Positions 59,252-64,000 of a DNA stretch of 64,000 nt are shown piece after piece. The notes under the pieces are model-generated. The model did no database searches, was not told where the DNA came from, and saw only the letters and a list, made by a program, of their open reading frames with translations. Within the stretch, counting starts at the first letter, position 1. Each line of letters opens with the position of its first letter. A program made the position numbers and the translations under genes. Source of the DNA: Cordilura impudica (Eukaryota; Arthropoda; Insecta; Diptera; Scathophagidae); contig OY821517.1 of the NCBI GenBank assembly GCA_963682025.1, positions 97,587,946 to 97,651,945 of the forward strand, given 5' to 3'.

Positions 59252-59859
59252 TATGGAGATAAGATCGTACCTAAACGAGGGTGTTTTTTTTTTTCGTATA
59301 AAAGTTCAGGGGTACCCACTAACTTTTTCTGTTTGACCTGAATATAACTCAGGTACAATTCTATGCCACTATGACCACGTATTCCCTAAGACACGGGCCT
59401 TAAAAGCCGATATATGCGTTTTTTGCATGTCCGTACCATTTTTGGACTTGAATATGATAATAAAGAAAATTAGAAAGAACGAGCTCAATTTCTTTCCGGT
59501 CTGATAAAAAAATAATATTATTGCTACTATTAATTAGAACGAAACATTATCAAAGCTGCAGCTACCATCCAATTTATAGATTTGTGTTTTTCTTTGGTTT
59601 GCATGCAATTAGAAAAAAAACGGTCAAACAAAAATAAGAAAGTGCAAAGAAACGCACATAGCATAAATCAAAAAATAAAAATTAACGGTACATAAATATC
59701 AGCGCGATAGAATAACGGAGAGAAAACAATAATAGTGTATTTTAGGTAGTAAGGTTCTTATTAATTGATCACAGTTTCATTATTAATTCCGTTATACAAT
59801 TTGCGTATTAAGACTTCAAGAAGTTATAATATCGGAATATTTTGTAGCTGTATTAAGTA
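59252..59859. other. AT-rich spacer
   Basis: No motif recognised. The 59765-59968 frame overlaps the beginning of the next pseudogene but is not itself convincing. Confidence 0.35.
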
Positions 59860-60266
59860 TAAAGTTTATTTAATTGGAAAAGTTATCCATGGAATTACGG
59901 GCACGAAACTTCCTACAAACCGACAAGTTCTTGCAGTTTTATTTTACAACATTCACACAGGGAAATAAACCGTGGAAGAAAGTGTTAACATAACTATAAA
60001 AGAGTGCATGATTTTTTGAGAAAAAGCCAGAAGTCTCTACTAAAATATCACAAAATAATTAGAAAACTTGGTTAAATTACACGGAGTTTGGAAAAACTTG
60101 TAAAAAAAATTCGACAAATATCACTCAAGTGCTCGAAGATAAAGAAAATTTATTTGTCCATACCTTGAAGAATCTCTTCGACATAGTGCACGTTGATGCT
60201 TAAATGATAATGAAAATCGATGAAGACAAAATTTGTTTGCAACGGCAGCAAGAACCTGGTCGATTG
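59860..60266 (+). pseudogene. Fragment of an uncharacterised multicopy insect protein family
   Basis: Blocks in two or three frames: LPTNRQVLAVLFYNIHTGK near 59900-59965, SVNITIKECMIF near 59975-60015, and NLFDIVHVDA followed by MKIDEDKICLQRQQEPGR near 60170-60260. I recall LFDIAHAD next to KIEEDR-FL--QRE-GR as the N-terminal domain of an unnamed repetitive protein family in aphids and other insects; no function is known to me. It is cut at its right end by the LTR that begins at 60267. Confidence 0.45.
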
Positions 60267-60561
60267 TGTAGTAGTATTAGATGATTACCCTGTATCTTAT
60301 TGTATAACTTATTATTATTACCCTTGTATTATAATTGTATATTAACAGTCATTGTACTCTGCTTTAAATTACGCATTTGTCATATCTACTTTATCCATAA
60401 TATACTGTCCCTTTTATATTATAAAAGCAGTAGGATATGCTTTTATAATATTATTACTTTGTATACATATTTTTGGGAATAATTAATTTTTTGAAATAAA
60501 AAGTCAGTTTATGATTTGCCCTCAAACAAGAAGGTTGCATATTTTATTTTAAGTTGCTACA
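60267..60561 (+). repeat. Putative 5' LTR
   Basis: Begins TGTAGTAG and ends GTTGCTACA, so the ends are a short inverted TGTAG/CTACA. It contains TATATTATAAAAGC near 60415-60430 as a possible TATA region and GAAATAAAAAG near 60494 as a possible polyadenylation signal. The partner LTR is outside the window, so the borders rest on the ends and on the primer site that follows. Confidence 0.6.
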
Positions 60562-60566
60562 AATCT

Positions 60567-60579
60567 TCAGAAGTGGGAT
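60567..60579 (+). promoter_or_regulatory. Primer-binding site for tRNA-Leu
   Basis: TCAGAAGTGGGAT, five bases after the LTR, is complementary to the 3' acceptor region of dipteran tRNA-Leu as I recall it (AATCCCACTTCTGACA). The first bases of a usual TGGTG start are changed. Confidence 0.6.
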
Positions 60580-60819
60580 ACACCAAAAACAATAAAAAAA
60601 TGTAAGATCAATATTTGAAGGAGAAAACGAGTGCAAACAAAAAAATTTTACAGAAACAAAGAGAAAATTTTAGAAAAAGCTTTGTGGTAAAAAGGAAAGA
60701 AATTGGAAAAGAAAGAACGAGCAAGAAAACTTTGTGTAGTAGAATTTTGTGCAGAAAAAAGAGTATAAATAAAAAAACTGAAATTCGAATTAGATTGCAA
60801 ATATAAAGCAATAAATAAA

Positions 60820-63561
60820 ATGGAAAGTTCCATAGGTGCGAGCGAGTACACAGCCATTCAGTTAAGAGAGTGGCTTATCAAACTTGGGCTGCCAACGAAT
60901 GGAACGAAGAACGCGCTAGTCTCGCGATTAAATGCAGTACCTGTAGATGAAAGAGGTGAATGTCCTAGTGTTTCTAACAACGACGACAACATTGAAACGG
61001 ATAACACCGAAGCAGAAAATGAAGGAGACTTTATGCGCAGAGAAATTGAACTCTTAAAGCGAGAACGAGAACTGTTGTCAAGAGAAAATTTTTTATTAAA
61101 ACGAACGGCAGGTTTGGAAAAAGAAAATGTAGCTGGTCGCACAGCGGAGTCCGTTTCAAGTGAACAACCACCAAATATTAATAGTACGTCATTCAACGTC
61201 ATAAGGGAAGTTTTACCAGATTACGATGGTGCAAGTAATTTTGACTTATGGGCTGTTCAGCTTAAAAGTGTTGCTGATGCGTACAATGTTGACGACAACA
61301 TGTTGCGTGCTATGATGATAAGCAAATTAAAGGGAAAGGCACTATCTTGGTTACAGACAAAGCCGTGTTACGCAATAGAAGCTGCTGATAGTCTGTTGGA
61401 GCAGATTAGGTTATTATTTGGCAATAAGGAAGGCAAACTTTGTTTACGCCGTAATTTTGAGTGCCGTAAATGGAAGTACGGGGAAAGTTTCCTTCAATAC
61501 TATAACGACAAAATAATATTGGCAAACCAAATTAAAATTGACGATGATGAGTTAATAGAGTTTTTGATAGAGGGAATACCTTATCTACAGTTACGCACGC
61601 AAGCTTTGATGCAAAATTTTGACAACAAGCTACAATTACAACAAGCATTCGCAAAAGTCGAATTGATGCGTCGTACAGTTCCTATGGCTAATACATTAAG
61701 CAAAGACAACAAAGACAATATTAGATGCTACAATTGTAACTCCTTTGGACATTTTGCGGCTGATTGTAAAAAGCCAAGACGTGAGCCGGGTACTTGTTAT
61801 GGCTGTGGTAGTACCCAACATCGTGTTGCTGCTTGCCCCAAGCGAAAGGATGCGGTACATTTTGTAGAAGGCAACGAATATGTAAGATTATTTAATTTAT
61901 ATATAGATAATGATGGTAAAAATTTTCCTTTGTTTTTAGAATGCCTCATAGATTCGGGGAGCCCAGTTAGTTTTATAAAACGGTCGTGTATACCTGTAAA
62001 TTTAAAATTAAATAAATATTTTAGTTGTTCTTACTTTGGTTTAAATAAAAGCAAACTAAATGTTCTTGGAACAATTTTGTGTAACGGTATAATAAACAAG
62101 AGAAAGATTTCGTTTGATTTGTATGTGGTGCCCGATGAATCTATGAGCATTCAGGCAGTGTTAGGTAGAAATTTTATGAACGTAAGTAAATTTAAGTTAG
62201 TTTGTGAACTTGAGGAAGATAAGACAAGAGATACAGAAGGTGATATTGTTGAGTATAGGGAAGATTTTGATTTCGGTGAATATATTATGACGATGGAGTG
62301 TGTATCTAATGTTGATAGGTTGATTTATAATGTCGGCAATGATGTATCTTATAGAGATAAGAGTACGTTTGAAGAAATTTTTAAAAATTATTATGTAAAG
62401 CCGGAGCGACCGAACGAACCAGAGGTTAGAAGCGAGATGCGTTTAATTTTGGATGATTTGAAGCCCTTTAATTGTCCTCCAAGACGATTGTCTTATTCTG
62501 AAAAGATGGAATTACAGACACTATTGGATGAATATTTGGCCAATGGATACATACGTGCCAGCGAATCGGAATTTACGTCACCTATAGTTTTGGTTAGAAA
62601 AAAAACAGGGGATTTGAGAATGTGTGTAGATTATCGTAGATTAAATAAGGTTACAGCTAGAGACAATTTTCCGATCCCTTTAATAAATGACTTATTGGAT
62701 AGGTTAGCCGGTAAAACACTTTTTACGAAACTCGATTTGAAGAACGGATTTTTTCACGTATACATGCATGAGGATTCGGTAAAGTACACTTCTTTCGTTA
62801 CACCGTTGGGCCAGTACGAGTTTCTGAGAATGCCTTTCGGTCTGAGAAATGCGCCATCAGTATTTCAGCGATTTATTAATATAATTTTTGCAGATATGGT
62901 ACGAGATGATAAACTTATAATTTACCTGGATGATATAATGATAGCGACGAATAATATGGAAGAACATTTGGGGATACTCGAAGAAGTTTTCAAACGTTTA
63001 GTGAATAATAAGCTCGAATTAAAATTAGATAAGTGTGAATTCCTGCAGTCAAGTGTGAAATATTTAGGATATACAATCAATGGAAATGGGATAAGGGCGG
63101 ATGACAAAGGCCTACAGGCAATTGAGAATTTTCCGGTTCCAGACAGACCACATTCGGTGCAAAGTTTCTTGGGACTCTGCTCATATTTCCGTAGGTTTGT
63201 TAAGGATTTTTCCATATTGGCAAAACCCTTATTTGATTTAACTAGAAAGGCCAGTAAATTTGAATTTGGTGCCGAGCAGTTACAATCATTTGATTTACTC
63301 AAGCGAAAACTTATGGAAGCACCAATTTTAGCTTTATATGACCCCCGAGATATCACTGAACTCCATTGCGATGCCAGTTCGATCGGGTTTGGGGCAATTC
63401 TTATGCAAAAGAAAAAGGATGGTAAAATGCACCCGATATTTTATTTTTCAAAAAGGACAACAGAAGCTGAGTCGAAGTATCATAGTTTCGAGCTGGAGAC
63501 TTTAGCTATAGTGAATGCATTGAAACGTTTCCGAGTTTACCTTCAAGGGAAACAATTTTAA
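60820..63561 (+). CDS. Gag-Pol polyprotein of Ty3/Gypsy element, stopped in RNase H
   Basis: Single frame from ATG 60820. Residues about 10-40 (LREWLIKLGLPTNGTKNALV) look like a SAP DNA-binding motif, followed by a charged coiled coil (about 67-100) and a capsid-like region to about 290. Two CCHC zinc knuckles follow at 303-316 (CYNCNSFGHFAADC) and 326-339 (CYGCGSTQHRVAAC), then the protease with Asp378 in IDSGS. RT has CVDYRRLNKVT, FTKLDLKNGFFHV, MPFGLRNAPSVFQ and YLDD at 702-705. RNase H has HCDASS at Asp851 and ELETLAI. A TAA at codon 914 (63559-63561) ends translation before integrase; it is one substitution from a Lys codon, and the same frame stays open afterwards. Confidence 0.85.
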   Translation: MESSIGASEYTAIQLREWLIKLGLPTNGTKNALVSRLNAVPVDERGECPSVSNNDDNIETDNTEAENEGDFMRREIELLKRERELLSRENFLLKRTAGLEKENVAGRTAESVSSEQPPNINSTSFNVIREVLPDYDGASNFDLWAVQLKSVADAYNVDDNMLRAMMISKLKGKALSWLQTKPCYAIEAADSLLEQIRLLFGNKEGKLCLRRNFECRKWKYGESFLQYYNDKIILANQIKIDDDELIEFLIEGIPYLQLRTQALMQNFDNKLQLQQAFAKVELMRRTVPMANTLSKDNKDNIRCYNCNSFGHFAADCKKPRREPGTCYGCGSTQHRVAACPKRKDAVHFVEGNEYVRLFNLYIDNDGKNFPLFLECLIDSGSPVSFIKRSCIPVNLKLNKYFSCSYFGLNKSKLNVLGTILCNGIINKRKISFDLYVVPDESMSIQAVLGRNFMNVSKFKLVCELEEDKTRDTEGDIVEYREDFDFGEYIMTMECVSNVDRLIYNVGNDVSYRDKSTFEEIFKNYYVKPERPNEPEVRSEMRLILDDLKPFNCPPRRLSYSEKMELQTLLDEYLANGYIRASESEFTSPIVLVRKKTGDLRMCVDYRRLNKVTARDNFPIPLINDLLDRLAGKTLFTKLDLKNGFFHVYMHEDSVKYTSFVTPLGQYEFLRMPFGLRNAPSVFQRFINIIFADMVRDDKLIIYLDDIMIATNNMEEHLGILEEVFKRLVNNKLELKLDKCEFLQSSVKYLGYTINGNGIRADDKGLQAIENFPVPDRPHSVQSFLGLCSYFRRFVKDFSILAKPLFDLTRKASKFEFGAEQLQSFDLLKRKLMEAPILALYDPRDITELHCDASSIGFGAILMQKKKDGKMHPIFYFSKRTTEAESKYHSFELETLAIVNALKRFRVYLQGKQF

Positions 63562-64000
63562 ATAGTAACGGATTGCAATTCATTAACTATGACTTTAAAC
63601 AAGAAGGAGTTGAACCCTAGAATTGCCAGATGGGCTTTAGAATTGCAAAATTATGATTACACCCTGGAACATCGAGCTGGTACTCGAATGCAACACGTTG
63701 ACGCACTCAGTCGTTGCAATAATATAATGATTCTAGAAACAAATACCTTCGAGGAAAATCTGGTGATATGCCAAGCCAAGGATGAAAAATTGTCGAAATT
63801 AAAAGAGTTGTTGCAAAAATCTGAAGATAAGTTCTACGAAATGCGAAATGGTGTCTTATATAGAAAAAAAGGTGATGATACAGAGAGTCATGTAATGTAC
63901 AAGTACCATGATGAGATGGGTCATATTGGGGTGGATAAGATGACAGATTTGATATGTAAAACTTACTGGTTTCCGAAGATTCGCGAGAAGTCCAAGAGTC
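63562..64000 (+). pseudogene. Rest of RNase H and start of integrase, after the premature stop
   Basis: In the same frame, with no further stop to the window edge: VTDCNSL (last RNase H Asp), LEHRAGTRMQHVDALSR (the conserved end of RNase H) and HDEMGHIGVDKM, the first His pair of the integrase HHCC zinc domain. It continues beyond 64000. Only the one nonsense codon separates it from the upstream frame. Confidence 0.8.

Larger units (their letters stand above)
60267..64000 (+). mobile_element. Ty3/Gypsy LTR retrotransposon (mdg3/micropia-like), 5' part
   Basis: Comprises a 5' LTR, a tRNA-Leu-type primer site, and a single gag-pol frame in the usual order protease, RT, RNase H, integrase. The element runs off the window inside integrase, so the 3' LTR and target duplication are not visible. 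One long gag-pol frame and a tRNA-Leu primer together suggest the mdg3/micropia/blastopia side of the Gypsy tree. Confidence 0.8.

Noticed and set aside
1..64000. tRNA, rRNA, riboswitch, bacterial operon or ribosome-binding sites
   Set aside because: None found by eye; the sequence is eukaryotic, with introns and transposons.

Overview
This looks like intergenic or heterochromatic DNA from a higher dipteran fly, probably a calyptrate. The reasons are the very AT-rich background, short GT-AG introns, and many copies of a DINE-1/mini-me-type repeat carrying the dipteran (GTCC)n/(GTCT)n core. I find no conserved single-copy host gene, tRNA or rRNA. Nearly everything recognisable is a transposable element, often inserted inside another.

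Layout. 1-1375: jockey-type LINE remnant with poly(A). 1376-2841: two nested Tc1/mariner elements, the inner one a dead DD41D mariner. 3.4-4.6 kb: LINE relic on the minus strand. 4.6-6.6 kb: Helitron Pif1-like helicase relic cut by a DINE copy. 6944-9676: complete non-autonomous Helitron; relatives lie at 57028-59251 (complete) and 30014-31190 (truncated). 9.9-10.5 kb: Tc1-like relic. 11448-13005: hAT-type MITE with a perfect 8-bp duplication. 14.4-22.3 kb: broken hAT (ZBED5/GTF2IRD2-like) transposase gene, invaded by DINE copies and by an apparently intact Transib at 16785-20347. 26425-27100: second hAT-type MITE with about 130-bp inverted repeats. 27311-29951: transposon of a DDE family I cannot name. 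31.4-34.5 kb: a second DINE-like family. 35982-41442: a three-level nest, Tc1-like around hAT-type MITE around an intact piggyBac (38355-41010). 42.9-44.2 kb: degraded Transib of another lineage. 46.4-56.4 kb: three LINEs with DINE copies between them. 56.4-56.9 kb: AAAATCGCC minisatellite. 60267-64000: 5' LTR, primer site and Gag-Pol of an mdg3/micropia-like Ty3/Gypsy element, cut by the window edge.

The most notable content is the two elements that still look coding-competent. The Transib transposase is a three-exon, 628-residue protein of the RAG1 family. It keeps the residues matching the RAG1 catalytic triad, its left terminus begins CACAGTG (the V(D)J heptamer), and it is flanked by CGCCG 5-bp duplications. 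The piggyBac transposase is a 638-residue protein with an intron-split start codon and a separate C-terminal cysteine-rich exon. Both exon models keep frame exactly across every junction. They are read by eye from the DNA and are not backed by RNA evidence.

Family assignments rest on recognised motifs. Ends, target duplications and frames were read directly. I ran no alignments or searches, so the borders of decayed elements are approximate.
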